DNA of 64,000 bases from an uncultured Prevotellaceae bacterium. Its GTDB lineage: Bacteria; Bacteroidota; Bacteroidia; Bacteroidales; Bacteroidaceae. Shown here in pieces: positions 52,990-62,244 of the stretch. The notes below the pieces were generated by a model. That model saw only the letters and a list, made by a program, of their open reading frames with translations. It made no database searches and had not been told where the DNA came from. The DNA lies in the NCBI GenBank assembly GCA_947176895.1, contig CAMWSK010000005.1:1-64000 (forward strand), given 5' to 3'. Made by a program: the position numbers and the translations under genes. How positions within the stretch are numbered: the first letter of the stretch is position 1; every line of letters begins with the position of its first letter.

Positions 52990-53715
52990 ATGGAAGACCA
53001 ATTCTCTCGCACCCGCCTGTTGCTGGGTGCAAACGCCATCCGCACCCTGCAGACCGCCCGTGTCATCGTGTTCGGCGTGGGGGGTGTGGGCGGCTACGCC
53101 GTGGAGGTGCTGGCACGCAGCGGTGTGGGTGCCATAGACGTGGTGGACAACGACCGTGTGCACATCACCAACCTCAACCGCCAGATCATCGCCACACAAG
53201 ACACGGTAGGGCGGCTGAAAGTGGACGTGGCCGAGGAGCGCATACACGCCATCAACCCCGCTTGCCGCGTGGGCAAGTTTCCTGTTTTTTATCTGCCCGA
53301 GCAGGCAGACATGTTCGACCTTTCACCATATGACTACGTGGTGGACTGCATCGACACGGTGACCGCCAAGCTCGACCTCATCCGCCGTTGCCATGCGCTC
53401 GGCGTGCCCATCCTCTGCAGCATGGGTGCCGCCTACAAGGTGGACGCCACACAATTCACCGTCACCGACATTGCCAAAACCATCAACGACCCCCTGGCCA
53501 AGGTTATCCGCCGCAAGCTGCGCAAGGAAAACATCCGCCGCCTGAAAGTGGTCTACAGCCCCGAAGTGCCGCTGGCAAGCCTCGGCACGGACAAGACTCC
53601 GCCCAGCAACGCCTGGGTGCCCGCCACAGCCGGGCTCATCGCCGGCGGGGAAGTGGTAAAGGATTTGATTAGAAAAGCGGGCACGTGGCGCACAGACCTC
53701 CATCCGCACGTCTAA
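52990..53715 (+). CDS. tcdA: tRNA threonylcarbamoyladenosine dehydratase (TcdA/CsdL)
   Basis: 241 residues from ATG 52990 (MEDQFSRTRLLLGANAIRTL); the longer open frame overlaps the clostripain gene. It cyclises t6A37 in tRNA to ct6A with ATP. The E1-like nucleotide fold is clear: VIVFGVGGVGGYAVEVLARSGVG, DNDRVHITNLNRQIIA, DCIDTVTAKLDLI and the catalytic region YSPEVP. The C-terminus SNAWVPATAGLIAGGEVVKDL is typical. It lies 5 bp downstream of the clostripain gene, which looks like chance co-transcription. Confidence 0.93.
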   Translation: MEDQFSRTRLLLGANAIRTLQTARVIVFGVGGVGGYAVEVLARSGVGAIDVVDNDRVHITNLNRQIIATQDTVGRLKVDVAEERIHAINPACRVGKFPVFYLPEQADMFDLSPYDYVVDCIDTVTAKLDLIRRCHALGVPILCSMGAAYKVDATQFTVTDIAKTINDPLAKVIRRKLRKENIRRLKVVYSPEVPLASLGTDKTPPSNAWVPATAGLIAGGEVVKDLIRKAGTWRTDLHPHV

Positions 53716-53723
53716 GAAAGCAC

Positions 53724-53800
53724 AAAAAAAACATGAACACGTTTTTCAAAATCATGTTCATGTTTTTCAAAAACGTGTTCATGTTTCCATTGAAACATTC
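53724..53800. repeat. Core-only array of the CATGTTCATGTTTTTC repeat
   Basis: AACATGAACACGTTTTTC, ATCATGTTCATGTTTTTC and ACGTGTTCATGTTTCC follow each other, forming overlapping palindromes like those inside the MITE-like elements. No terminal inverted repeat or other shared block is seen. It lies between the convergent tcdA and ruvB and may terminate both. Confidence 0.6.
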
Positions 53801-53842
53801 ATACGTTTATTTCAGTCCTTCCCGATGGTTTAAAAACCGCCC

Positions 53843-54877
53843 TTACTGAAAATCGAAATTCAACTGGTCGGAGACACCTCCGCGGGGTGTTCTGCCCAAA
53901 TGGCGATAGGCCAGATCCGTCACTTCGCGCCCCCGGGGCGTGCGTTTGATGAAACCCTCCTTGATAAGGAATGGCTCGTAGACCTCCTCCACCGTGCCTC
54001 CGTCCTCGCCGATGGCCGTGGCGATGGTGTTCACACCCACGGGGCCTCCATTGAACTTGTCGATGACGGTCAGCAGAATCTTGTTGTCAATCTCGTCCAG
54101 TCCGTAGCGGTCGATGTTCAGAGCCTCAAGGGCATAACGGGCAATCTCCAGGTCGATGGTGCCGTTGCCCTTCACCTGGGCAAAGTCGCGCACACGGCGC
54201 AGCAGGGCATTGGCGATACGTGGCGTGCCGCGTGAGCGGCCGGCAATCTCGCTTGCCGCCTTCGGTTCGATGGGCACACCCATGATTCCCGCCGAGCGGG
54301 TGATGATGGCGGCCAGGGTGGACGCATCATAATATTCCAGGTGCATGTTGATGCCGAAACGGGCACGCAGGGGAGCCGTCAGCAGACCGCTGCGCGTGGT
54401 GGCCCCCACCAGCGTGAAGGGCGACAAGTCTATCTGGATGCTGCGGGCAGAAGGGCCTTTGTCTATCATGATGTCGATGCGATAGTCCTCCATGGCGCTG
54501 TACAGATATTCCTCCACCACGGGCGACAGGCGGTGAATCTCGTCGATGAACAGCACATCGTTCGGCTCCAATGAGGTCAGGATGCCCGCCAAATCGCCGG
54601 GCTTGTCCAGCACGGGGCCGCTGGTGAGTTTGAAGCCCACGCCCAACTCGTTGGCCAGGATGTTGCCCAACGTGGTTTTCCCCAGGCCGGGAGGTCCGTG
54701 AAGAAGCGTGTGGTCCAGCGGCTCACCACGATACTTGGCCGCATCCACAAACACCTTCAGGTTCTCCACAATCTTCTGCTGACCACTGAAATCCCGGAAG
54801 CCGAGCGGACGAAGGGCGTTCTCGAAGTCCTTCTCCCTGATGGTCCGCTGCTCGCGTATATCGAATTTTTCTTCCAT
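53843..54877 (-). CDS. ruvB: Holliday junction branch migration helicase RuvB
   Basis: 344 residues. AAA+ motor of the RuvABC resolvasome. Walker [10 protein letters not shown], Walker [25 protein letters not shown], sensor 1 [18 protein letters not shown], and the C-terminal winged helix with [11 protein letters not shown] ... [23 protein letters not shown] are all present. Normal length. RuvA and RuvC are not in the window. Its -7 box lies only 5 bp before the ATG. Confidence 0.97.
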   Translation of the reverse strand: MEEKFDIREQRTIREKDFENALRPLGFRDFSGQQKIVENLKVFVDAAKYRGEPLDHTLLHGPPGLGKTTLGNILANELGVGFKLTSGPVLDKPGDLAGILTSLEPNDVLFIDEIHRLSPVVEEYLYSAMEDYRIDIMIDKGPSARSIQIDLSPFTLVGATTRSGLLTAPLRARFGINMHLEYYDASTLAAIITRSAGIMGVPIEPKAASEIAGRSRGTPRIANALLRRVRDFAQVKGNGTIDLEIARYALEALNIDRYGLDEIDNKILLTVIDKFNGGPVGVNTIATAIGEDGGTVEEVYEPFLIKEGFIKRTPRGREVTDLAYRHLGRTPRGGVSDQLNFDFQ

Positions 54878-54882
54878 ATCTG

Positions 54883-54890
54883 CAAAGATA
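54883..54890 (-). promoter_or_regulatory. -7 box of ruvB (leaderless)
   Basis: TATCTTTG on the minus strand, then CAGAT, then ATG. Same 5-bp spacing as the clostripain and SpmAB genes. Confidence 0.6.
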
Positions 54891-54901
54891 CAAATAATTA
54901 T

Positions 54902-54932
54902 TTTGTTTTGTGGATGCTTTGCCGTACCTTTG
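54902..54932 (+). promoter_or_regulatory. Promoter of the exported OB-fold-like protein
   Basis: TTTG (54902-54905), 19 bp, TACCTTTG (54925-54932), 41 bp before the ATG. Full consensus. Confidence 0.8.
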
Positions 54933-54973
54933 TACTAACAAATAACATATCAATTAACCAATTAACTTTATTC

Positions 54974-56542
54974 ATGCGTATGAAGAAATTTTTACTCCTG
55001 ATTGCGGCTGTGATGACAGCCGGCGTTAGCATGGCACAAAAGGTGACCCTTGATTTCACCAACGGTGCCACGGAATGGGGATTCCCCGAAGGAAGTGCCA
55101 ACTTCGTGACCGAAGGCACCTACACCAACGGCGATTACACCATCAGCCTGACGGCAACGGAAAAGACCTACTTCAACTCAAACGGCTTCCTGATGCTTGG
55201 CAAGGCAAATGCCACGCTCACCCTTCCCGCCTTTGACTTTGCCGTAGGCAAGATTGTGGTGACAGGTGCATCGGGTGCCAGCGTGTCCACAAAACTGAAC
55301 GTGTTTGTGGGCGACAAGGCCGTATCTACCGAGACCACCGGCATCACGGGAAGCCAGACCTTTGCCATCGCCGAGGACAGCCAGGCCGCAGGCACCGTAT
55401 ACACCATCAAGGTAAACAGCAAGCACAACGCCCAGTTCACCAAGATTGAGATTTTCGAGGCCGGCGGCGAGACCGTTGACCCCAATCCCGAACCCCAGCC
55501 CGAACCCGTGGAGGCTACCGTTGCCGAGGCTCTGGCTGCCGCAGCCAACACCTTGGTGACCGTCAAGGGCCAGGCCGTGGCCATGACCACCGGCGGTGCC
55601 GTGATTGCCGACGAAACCGGCTTCATCTACTATTTTGGCGAACCCACCTTCAAGTTGGGCGATGCAGTGACCGTGACCGGCCCTGTAAGCGCCTACGGCG
55701 GCTTCAACCAGTTCAGCACAAAGAACGAAGGCACCACTGCCGTGGCCGGCGAGAACAGCGAAGTGACCCATCCCGAGGCCGTGGCTATGGACGGCGCTGC
55801 CCTGGATGCATGGTTCGCAAACCCCGTTCACCAGTATGTGACCGTTTCCGGCCAGTTGAACATCAGCGGCAACTACTACAACCTGAACGTGGAAGGTGCC
55901 ACCAAGGCTGTCGGCTCACTGGTATATCCCACCGAGGAGATTACCGCTGCCGTGGCTAACGGCGACGACGTAACCATCACCGGCTATGCCGTATACACCA
56001 GCGGAGGCAAGTACGTGAACATTGTGGTCACCAACGTGAAAGTGAACACCCAGGCCGAGTTGAAGGACCCCAGCAACACCATCGAGACCGCCTACACCGT
56101 GGCAGAGGCCCGCAACCTGATTGACAAGGCCAACGAGTATGACCTGTCGAAGGAAGTGTATGTGAAGGGTGTAATCACCAAAATCAAGTCTCTGGATGTA
56201 AGCCAGTGGGAACGCGCCCAATATTTCATCGCCGACGAGGCCGGTGCGGAAAACGACATGCTGGTCTACAACGGCTATTACCTCAACGGCGAGCCTTTCA
56301 CCAGCAACGATGCCATCAAGGCCGGCGACGAGGTGATTGTGCTGGGCAGCCTGACACTCTTTGGCACCACCTATGAGGTGAACCAGAACAACAAGATTGT
56401 GAGCCTGAACGGCGTGACCGACGGTCTGAACGGCATCGAAGCCACCAAGGGCGAAAACAAGGCCTACGACCTCACCGGCCGTGTGGCAGCCAAGAACCAC
56501 AAGGGCATCGTGATTGTGAACGGCAAGAAGGTGGTGAAGTAA
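54974..56542 (+). CDS. Exported protein with repeated OB-fold-like domains
   Basis: 522 residues from ATG 54974 with signal peptide MRMKKFLLLIAAVMTAGVSMAQ. An N-terminal beta-sandwich-like domain (about 23-160) is followed by a short Pro/Glu linker (NPEPQPEPVEA) and two or three OB-fold-like domains: VTVKGQAVAMTTGGAVIADE, YVTVSGQLNISGNYYNLNVEG, and VAEARNLIDKANEYDLSKEVYVKGVITKI ... GAENDMLVYNGYYL ... GDEVIVLGSL. The end YDLTGRVAAKNHKGIVIVNGKKVVK is the exported-protein tail also seen in the BspA-type protein. Such domains occur in Bacteroidales secreted proteins and nucleases; no function can be given. Confidence 0.78.
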   Translation: MRMKKFLLLIAAVMTAGVSMAQKVTLDFTNGATEWGFPEGSANFVTEGTYTNGDYTISLTATEKTYFNSNGFLMLGKANATLTLPAFDFAVGKIVVTGASGASVSTKLNVFVGDKAVSTETTGITGSQTFAIAEDSQAAGTVYTIKVNSKHNAQFTKIEIFEAGGETVDPNPEPQPEPVEATVAEALAAAANTLVTVKGQAVAMTTGGAVIADETGFIYYFGEPTFKLGDAVTVTGPVSAYGGFNQFSTKNEGTTAVAGENSEVTHPEAVAMDGAALDAWFANPVHQYVTVSGQLNISGNYYNLNVEGATKAVGSLVYPTEEITAAVANGDDVTITGYAVYTSGGKYVNIVVTNVKVNTQAELKDPSNTIETAYTVAEARNLIDKANEYDLSKEVYVKGVITKIKSLDVSQWERAQYFIADEAGAENDMLVYNGYYLNGEPFTSNDAIKAGDEVIVLGSLTLFGTTYEVNQNNKIVSLNGVTDGLNGIEATKGENKAYDLTGRVAAKNHKGIVIVNGKKVVK

Positions 56543-56567
56543 TCATCACTACCGTATATAATAAGGA

Positions 56568-56598
56568 AGGGGAAACCGCTATGGTTTCCCCTTTTTTT
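56568..56598 (+). terminator. Terminator overlapping the next promoter
   Basis: AGGGGAAACC / GGTTTCCCCT, 5-nt loop, seven T residues. The stem occupies the -33 region of the following gene, so the two signals are fused. Confidence 0.85.
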
Positions 56599-56601
56599 GC
56601 A

Positions 56602-56609
56602 TACCTTTG
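56602..56609 (+). promoter_or_regulatory. -7 box of the SpmA-SpmB gene (leaderless)
   Basis: TACCTTTG, then CACCC, then the ATG at 56615: the same 13-base string CTTTGCACCCATG as at the clostripain start. It also rules out the in-frame TTG at 56597. Confidence 0.6.
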
Positions 56610-56614
56610 CACCC

Positions 56615-57844
56615 ATGGTTTTGAATTATATCTGGATAGGTTTCTTCCTCATCTCTTTTCTTGTGGCCGTCGTTCAACTGATGATGGGCAACACCCAGGT
56701 GTTTCCCGCCATCATGGACAGCACCTTCAGCAACGCCCGCACCGCCTTCGACATCTCCATCGGCCTCACGGGCACGCTCAGCCTGTGGATGGGCATCATG
56801 AAAATCGGCGAAAAGGGCGGACTGGTCAATGCCATCTCGCGCCTGCTCAGTCCGGTGTTCACGCGTCTCTTTCCCGAGATTCCCGCCGGACATCCCGCTT
56901 TCGGCCACATCTTCATGAACCTGAGCGCGAACATGCTGGGGCTGGACAACGCCGCCACCCCCCTGGGGCTGAAAGCGATGGAGGAGATGCAAAAACTGAA
57001 CACCCGAAAAGAGCGTGCCACCAACGCCATGATCATGTTCCTGGTGCTGAACACCAGCGGACTGACCTTGGTACCCGTCTCCATTCTGGTATACCGCGCC
57101 CAAATGGGAGCGGCCCAACCCACGGACGTATTTATCCCCATCCTGCTGGCCACCACCGTAGCCACCATGGCGGCCATCATCATCACCGGCCTCTGCCAGC
57201 GCATCAACCTGTTCAACCGGGCCATCGTGGGACTGATGCTCGGCCTCTGCCTGCTCGTAAGCGGCATGGTGTGGCTGGCCACGAAACTGTCGCAACAGGA
57301 ACTGGGCGTGTGGAGCACCTCCGCAGCCAACATCTTGTTGTTCGGCATCATCATCCTCTTTATCGTGGCCGGCATACGCAAGCGGGTGAACGTGTACGAC
57401 GCATTTATCGAAGGAGCGAAGGGCGGCTTTGAAACCGCCGTGCGCATCATCCCCTACCTGGTGGCCATTCTGGTGGCCATAGGCGTGTTCCGCGCCTGCG
57501 GAGCCATGGACCTGCTGATTCACGGCATTTCCCGTGCCGTGGAAGCCTTGGGGATGAACGCCGACTGGGTGGCAGCCCTGCCCACGGCCCTGATGAAACC
57601 GCTCTCGGGCAGCGGAGCACGAGGCATGATGGTGGATGCCATGAACACCTACGGGGCCGACTCGTTTGTGGGACGCCTGTCGTGCCTGTTCCAAGGTGCA
57701 ACGGACACCACCTTCTATATCCTGGCTGTCTACTTCGGATCGGTGGGCGTGCGAAACACCCGCCATGCCGTGACCTGCGGCCTGCTCACCGACCTGGCAG
57801 GCATCGTGGCAGCCATCGTTGTCGCTTATCTTTTCTTTACCTGA
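56615..57844 (+). CDS. SpmA-SpmB fusion, nucleoside-recognition (Gate) membrane protein
   Basis: 409 residues from ATG 56615. The N-terminal half matches SpmA (IWIGFFLISFLVAVVQ, MKIGEKGGLVNAISRLLSPVFTRLFPEIPAGHPAFGHIFMNLSANMLGLDNAATPLGLKAMEEMQ); the C-terminal half matches SpmB (GAKGGFETAVRIIPYLVAILVAIGVFRACGAMD ... LPTALMKPLSGSGARGMM ... CLFQGATDTTFYILAVYFG). About nine membrane segments. Named for spore maturation in Bacillus, but it is found in many non-spore-formers; its substrate is unknown. It lies 5 bp before the flippase gene. Confidence 0.92.
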   Translation: MVLNYIWIGFFLISFLVAVVQLMMGNTQVFPAIMDSTFSNARTAFDISIGLTGTLSLWMGIMKIGEKGGLVNAISRLLSPVFTRLFPEIPAGHPAFGHIFMNLSANMLGLDNAATPLGLKAMEEMQKLNTRKERATNAMIMFLVLNTSGLTLVPVSILVYRAQMGAAQPTDVFIPILLATTVATMAAIIITGLCQRINLFNRAIVGLMLGLCLLVSGMVWLATKLSQQELGVWSTSAANILLFGIIILFIVAGIRKRVNVYDAFIEGAKGGFETAVRIIPYLVAILVAIGVFRACGAMDLLIHGISRAVEALGMNADWVAALPTALMKPLSGSGARGMMVDAMNTYGADSFVGRLSCLFQGATDTTFYILAVYFGSVGVRNTRHAVTCGLLTDLAGIVAAIVVAYLFFT

Positions 57845-57849
57845 ATGCC

Positions 57850-59298
57850 ATGGCAAATCTGAAATCACTGGTCAAGGACACCGCCATCTACGGCCTGAGC
57901 AGCATCGTGGGCCGTTTTCTCAACTATCTGCTCGTCCCCCTCTACACCCATTGCATGCCGCATGACAGCGGCGACTATGGCGTGAGCACCAACATCTATG
58001 CCTACGTGGCACTGATACTGGTCATTCTCACCTTTGGCATGGAGACCACCCTTTTCCGCTTTGCCAACCAGCCCAAGGAGAATCCCGACTCGGTGTTCAC
58101 GATGGGCTTCACGGTGGTGGGCACGCTGACGGCCCTGTTTCTGGGGCTGGTGCTGGGCTTCCTGCCCCCCATCTCTGATGCTTTAGGCTATGCAAACCAT
58201 CCCGAATATGTGTGGATGATGGCGGTTGTGGTGGCTTTGGATGCCTTGCAGGCCCTGCCTTTCAGTTGGCTGCGCTACAAGAAACGCCCCGTGAAGTTTG
58301 CTTCGCTCAAGCTGTTGTTCATCGCTTTCAACATAGCCCTCAACTGCATCTTCTTCCTGGGACTGGGCAAGACGCAGGTGTTCTATGTGTTTGCCATCAA
58401 TCTGGCATGCACAGGCCTCATCACCCTGTTCTTCGTGGGCGACCTGTTCAAAATCAAATGGCAGTGGGATTGGGACTTGCTGCGCCGCATGCTGGGCTAC
58501 AGCTGGCCGCTGCTGGTATTAGGCATCGCGGGCATCCTGAACCAAGCGGCCGACAAGATGCTCTTCCCCATGGTCTACCCCGACCGCGCCGAAGCCGAAG
58601 TGCAGCTGGGCATCTACGGCGCCTGTGTGAAGATTGCCATGGTCATGGCCATGATTACCCAAGCCTTCCGCTATGCCTACGAACCCATCGTGTTTGCCAA
58701 GATGCAGGACAACGACAAGAACGAATACTACGCCGCAGCCATGAAGTACTTCATCATCTTCACGCTGCTGGCTTTCCTGTGCGTGGTGGGATGGATGCCC
58801 CTGCTGCAACACATCATCGGCGAGGGCTATCGCGACGGATTGCGCGTGGTGCCCATCGTGATGGCTGCCGAGATGATGATGGGAGTCTACTTCAACCTCT
58901 CGTTCTGGTACAAGCTCATCGACAAGACCATCTACGGCGCCTGGTTCTCTCTGGCGGGCTGTGCCGTGTTGTTTGCCGTGAACATCTGGGGCATTCCCCG
59001 CTACGGCTACATGGCCTGTGCGTGGGGGGGATTCGCAGGCTATGGCACGGCCATGACGCTGAGCTATCTGGTGGGGCAACGCAAATATCCCATCGCCTAC
59101 CCCATGAGGAGCATCCTCACCTACACGGCCATCACCGTGTTCTTCTACATCATCATGAAAACGTTGCCCGAGAGTTGGTCTCCCGGGACACATCTGGGCA
59201 TCAACACGCTGCTCATCCTGGCCTTCGTGGGACACATCATCCACCACGACCTGCCGCTGCGTATGTTGCCCGTAATCGGCAAATATTTCCGAAAATAG
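57850..59298 (+). CDS. Polysaccharide biosynthesis / flippase (Wzx-like, MOP superfamily)
   Basis: 482 residues from ATG 57850. It has 12-14 hydrophobic segments, starting LKSLVKDTAIYGLSSIVGRFLNYLLVPLYTHCM, the typical N-terminus of Bacteroidota lipid-linked oligosaccharide flippases, and AYVALILVILTFGMETTLFRFANQ. Putative role: moving an undecaprenyl-linked glycan or similar lipid across the inner membrane. It follows the SpmA-SpmB gene by 5 bp, and is convergent with the MBL hydrolase gene, only 5 bp apart at the stops. No glycosyltransferases adjoin. Confidence 0.9.
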   Translation: MANLKSLVKDTAIYGLSSIVGRFLNYLLVPLYTHCMPHDSGDYGVSTNIYAYVALILVILTFGMETTLFRFANQPKENPDSVFTMGFTVVGTLTALFLGLVLGFLPPISDALGYANHPEYVWMMAVVVALDALQALPFSWLRYKKRPVKFASLKLLFIAFNIALNCIFFLGLGKTQVFYVFAINLACTGLITLFFVGDLFKIKWQWDWDLLRRMLGYSWPLLVLGIAGILNQAADKMLFPMVYPDRAEAEVQLGIYGACVKIAMVMAMITQAFRYAYEPIVFAKMQDNDKNEYYAAAMKYFIIFTLLAFLCVVGWMPLLQHIIGEGYRDGLRVVPIVMAAEMMMGVYFNLSFWYKLIDKTIYGAWFSLAGCAVLFAVNIWGIPRYGYMACAWGGFAGYGTAMTLSYLVGQRKYPIAYPMRSILTYTAITVFFYIIMKTLPESWSPGTHLGINTLLILAFVGHIIHHDLPLRMLPVIGKYFRK

Positions 59299-59303
59299 AA
59301 AGA

Positions 59304-60116
59304 CTATCCTATCTCTATCTGCAGACCGTCGTAGGCCAGATGCACGTTTTCGGGCAGACGGGCCTCGGCCTCATCGTGATGCCCTATCCGGTGGGTGACG
59401 TGTACCAGATAGGCCACACGGGGATTGACCTGGCGGATAAACTCCAGGGCATCGGCCACCAGCATGTGGCTGTGGTGGGGCTTGTCCCAGCGAAGGGCAT
59501 TCACCACCAGCGTATCTACGCCTCGCAGATACGCCAACTCGCTCTCGTCACAGCTCTTCATATCGGTGATATAGGCCAGGTTTCCCAACCGGAAACCCAA
59601 GATAGGCATCTTGCCGTGCATCACCCGTATGGGCATCACCTCCACATCCTTCACACGAAAAGCCTTGTGGGGCTGAATAGGATGCAGATTGAGCCGAGGC
59701 ACGCCGGGATAGAGGTCGCGGGTGAAGCAATAGGGCATGGTCTGATGCAGGGCCTCGCACACGGAGGGCAAGGCATAAATCTGTTGGTCGCCAAACACAC
59801 AGAACCCGCGCAAATCATCCATCCCCCCTACGTGATCGTAGTGGATATGCGTAACCAGCACGGCATCCAACGGGGCGAAAGGCAAGGGGAGAAGTTGCTG
59901 GCGAAGGTCCGGACCCGCATCAATAAGGATGCGGGTCCGGCCTGTCTCCAATAAAGCCGAGGTGCGAAGCCTGTGGTCGTGCGGATCTTTGCTGCGACAC
60001 ACCGGGCAGTCACAACCCAAAATGGGCACGCCACCCGACGTGCCCGTTCCAAGAAAAGTGAGGCGTGGACACTCGTTTCCCACATAGGGAAACGAAGATG
60101 CCGACGAATTTGCCAT
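59304..60116 (-). CDS. MBL-fold metal-dependent hydrolase (PhnP-like)
   Basis: 270 residues. The N-terminus FLGTGTSGGVPILGCDCPVCRSKDPHDHRLRTSALLE is the PhnP-like pattern, with the Cys pair that in E. coli PhnP binds a structural zinc; then LIDAGPDLRQQLL, the metal motif THIHYDHVGGMDDLR and the later His/Asp ligands (MHGKMPILGFRLGNLAYITDMK, HSHMLVADAL). It is probably a phosphodiesterase acting on cyclic ribose phosphate or small phosphodiesters, though no phosphonate genes are near. Lies 20 bp downstream of the S46 peptidase. Confidence 0.9.
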   Translation of the reverse strand: MANSSASSFPYVGNECPRLTFLGTGTSGGVPILGCDCPVCRSKDPHDHRLRTSALLETGRTRILIDAGPDLRQQLLPLPFAPLDAVLVTHIHYDHVGGMDDLRGFCVFGDQQIYALPSVCEALHQTMPYCFTRDLYPGVPRLNLHPIQPHKAFRVKDVEVMPIRVMHGKMPILGFRLGNLAYITDMKSCDESELAYLRGVDTLVVNALRWDKPHHSHMLVADALEFIRQVNPRVAYLVHVTHRIGHHDEAEARLPENVHLAYDGLQIEIG

Positions 60117-60136
60117 ACCTTATTTATAAGGAGGAG

Positions 60137-62221
60137 TCAGAGGCCCAACTCCTTTATCAGATTTTCTGCCTTACCCCACTTGTCGATGATGTAAAGCACA
60201 TAGCGGATATCCACGCCAATACAGCGCTGCAGATCGTTGTCGAACGAGATGTCGCCCGACATGGCCTCCCAGTTGCCGTCAAAAGCCAGGCCGATGACCT
60301 CGCCCTTGCCATTGAACATGGGAGAACCGCTGTTGCCGCCCGTAATGTCGTTATTGGAGAGGAAGCAAAGGTTAAGATCGCCCGTGCGTGCATCGGCATA
60401 GCGGCCAAAGTCCTTTGACTTCAACAGATTGGTGATATCCTCCGGGAACTTATAGTCGGGATTCTCCTGTTGCTTGGCAGCCTTATCCAAAAGGCTCTGC
60501 GAAGTGGTGTAGTAGTCATAGTGCTGCCCCTGGCTGGTGTAGTCCTGGATATAGCCATAACTCAGGCGCATCGAGAAGTTGGCATCGCTGTAATGGGCAC
60601 TCTCCTGGTCATATTCCAGGATAGCCTGGGTGAGCATGTGCTCGTTATAAGTGATATTCTCGCTCATTTCCTTAACCTCATCGGTAGCCATGTTGCGGGC
60701 AAACTCCCGGATACTTTGGGCATAAAGCATGGCGGGGTCTGTCTGAACCAACAGGCTGTCGGCCTCAAACTTCTGAGCCGCATCGGGGCGGGTGACCACC
60801 GTATTGTCAAACACCCACTTGGCATAGTCCTGATAGTTGCCCTTAAATTGGCTGTCGATTACCTGATAAATGGAAGGCAGGAACTCAGAAGACACCTGTT
60901 TGCGATAGTTCTCGAGCAGGGCAGCCATCACATCCTGATCCAAAGAAGCATCATAATCCTTCAGGAAAGCAGCCTGACGCTCGGTCCATACCGCGGAACC
61001 GCCGTTGAAAATAGATGCCAGACGGAAAAGTTCGATACCACGCACGAAGGTCTCGGAAAAGAAACCGGAAGCCCTCACAAACTGGAAGCGGTAGCCATAA
61101 TCACGCTTCAACTCATCAAACATTTTACCAAAACGACGGGTAAGAGCCTCGTCCACCTGATACCAAGTGCGGATGTCGTTCTCCAAATCCTGCTTCAGAC
61201 CTATCACATTCAAGTCCTTGATAGCCTTGTTCATGCCGATGGAGTTCTTCCAATAGTTGCTGCTTGAGGCGAACTTGGATGCATACTTGATGCCCACAAC
61301 ACGATCGGCCTCCATACGTTTCTTCCAAATGTCCTGCTTCAGGCCGCGCACCTGAATCATGCTCACATTGATGCCGTTGACACGTTCGTTGATGCCAAAA
61401 CTGCTGAGATAGCGGCTGGTGCTACCGGGATAACCGATGGTCATACAGTAATCGCCGGGCATGTAGCCGTCCAGGCTCACCTTGGCATAACGCTTCACCT
61501 TCAGAGGCTGGTTGTCCTCGCTGTAGTCGGCAGGCTCGCCATTGGCATCGGCATAGATGCGGAACACGCTGAAGTCACAGGTCTGACGGGGCCACATCCA
61601 GTTGTCGGTATCGCCACCGAACTTACCCACGGTCTCGGGTGCGGTGAAAGCCAGGCGGATGTCGGTATAGGTCTTATAGATACTCACATAGAAGGCATTG
61701 CCATTGTAATAGTTCTTCACCAGGCAATACTTTCCCTCGTTATTATGTCTGTACTCATTCTCCACGGCTGTCATCACGCTGTCCAGCTTCTCGATGCCCA
61801 GCCCGTCCATGGCACGCATTACGCGGCCCGTACAATCCTCGGTACGCTCAAGGAAACGGACAAAGAGACCCTCGGCAGGGCGCTCCTGTTCACGGGAATG
61901 TGCCACAAAACCATTCTTCAGAATATCGTCCTCGGGAGTGGAGAGCGACTGGATAGCGCCAAAGCCGCAATGGTGATTGGTGAACACCAATCCATCGGGA
62001 CTTACCACCACGCCGGAGCAGAAGTCCCCGAAATCGACAACGGCATCCTTCAAGCTCTCGCCCTCGGGATTATAAAGTTGCCGGGGGGTAAGTTGCAAAC
62101 CCAATTCCTTCATCACCTTTTCCGTGCGGTGATCAATCTTGTTCAGCATCCACATGCCTTCGTCGGCGTGAGCGGAGAAGGCACCAAGCATTGCCACAAA
62201 GGCAAAAAAAGTTTTCTTCAT
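60137..62221 (-). CDS. S46 family dipeptidyl-peptidase, DPP7-type
   Basis: 694 residues with signal peptide MKKTFFAFVAMLGAFSAHA. S46 enzymes release dipeptides from peptide N-termini in the periplasm. The catalytic His is in FTNHHCGFGAIQ (83-84) and the serine in GGNSGSPMF (about Ser631). The residue 18 places after the serine, which sets P1 preference, is Gly in FDGNWE; Gly is found in DPP7 (hydrophobic P1) and Arg in DPP11 (Asp/Glu P1). It supplies dipeptides to enzymes such as PepD. Lies 23 bp after the helicase gene and 20 bp before the MBL gene. Confidence 0.92.
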   Translation of the reverse strand: MKKTFFAFVAMLGAFSAHADEGMWMLNKIDHRTEKVMKELGLQLTPRQLYNPEGESLKDAVVDFGDFCSGVVVSPDGLVFTNHHCGFGAIQSLSTPEDDILKNGFVAHSREQERPAEGLFVRFLERTEDCTGRVMRAMDGLGIEKLDSVMTAVENEYRHNNEGKYCLVKNYYNGNAFYVSIYKTYTDIRLAFTAPETVGKFGGDTDNWMWPRQTCDFSVFRIYADANGEPADYSEDNQPLKVKRYAKVSLDGYMPGDYCMTIGYPGSTSRYLSSFGINERVNGINVSMIQVRGLKQDIWKKRMEADRVVGIKYASKFASSSNYWKNSIGMNKAIKDLNVIGLKQDLENDIRTWYQVDEALTRRFGKMFDELKRDYGYRFQFVRASGFFSETFVRGIELFRLASIFNGGSAVWTERQAAFLKDYDASLDQDVMAALLENYRKQVSSEFLPSIYQVIDSQFKGNYQDYAKWVFDNTVVTRPDAAQKFEADSLLVQTDPAMLYAQSIREFARNMATDEVKEMSENITYNEHMLTQAILEYDQESAHYSDANFSMRLSYGYIQDYTSQGQHYDYYTTSQSLLDKAAKQQENPDYKFPEDITNLLKSKDFGRYADARTGDLNLCFLSNNDITGGNSGSPMFNGKGEVIGLAFDGNWEAMSGDISFDNDLQRCIGVDIRYVLYIIDKWGKAENLIKELGL

Positions 62222-62244
62222 CTATTTATTTATATATATTTTTG

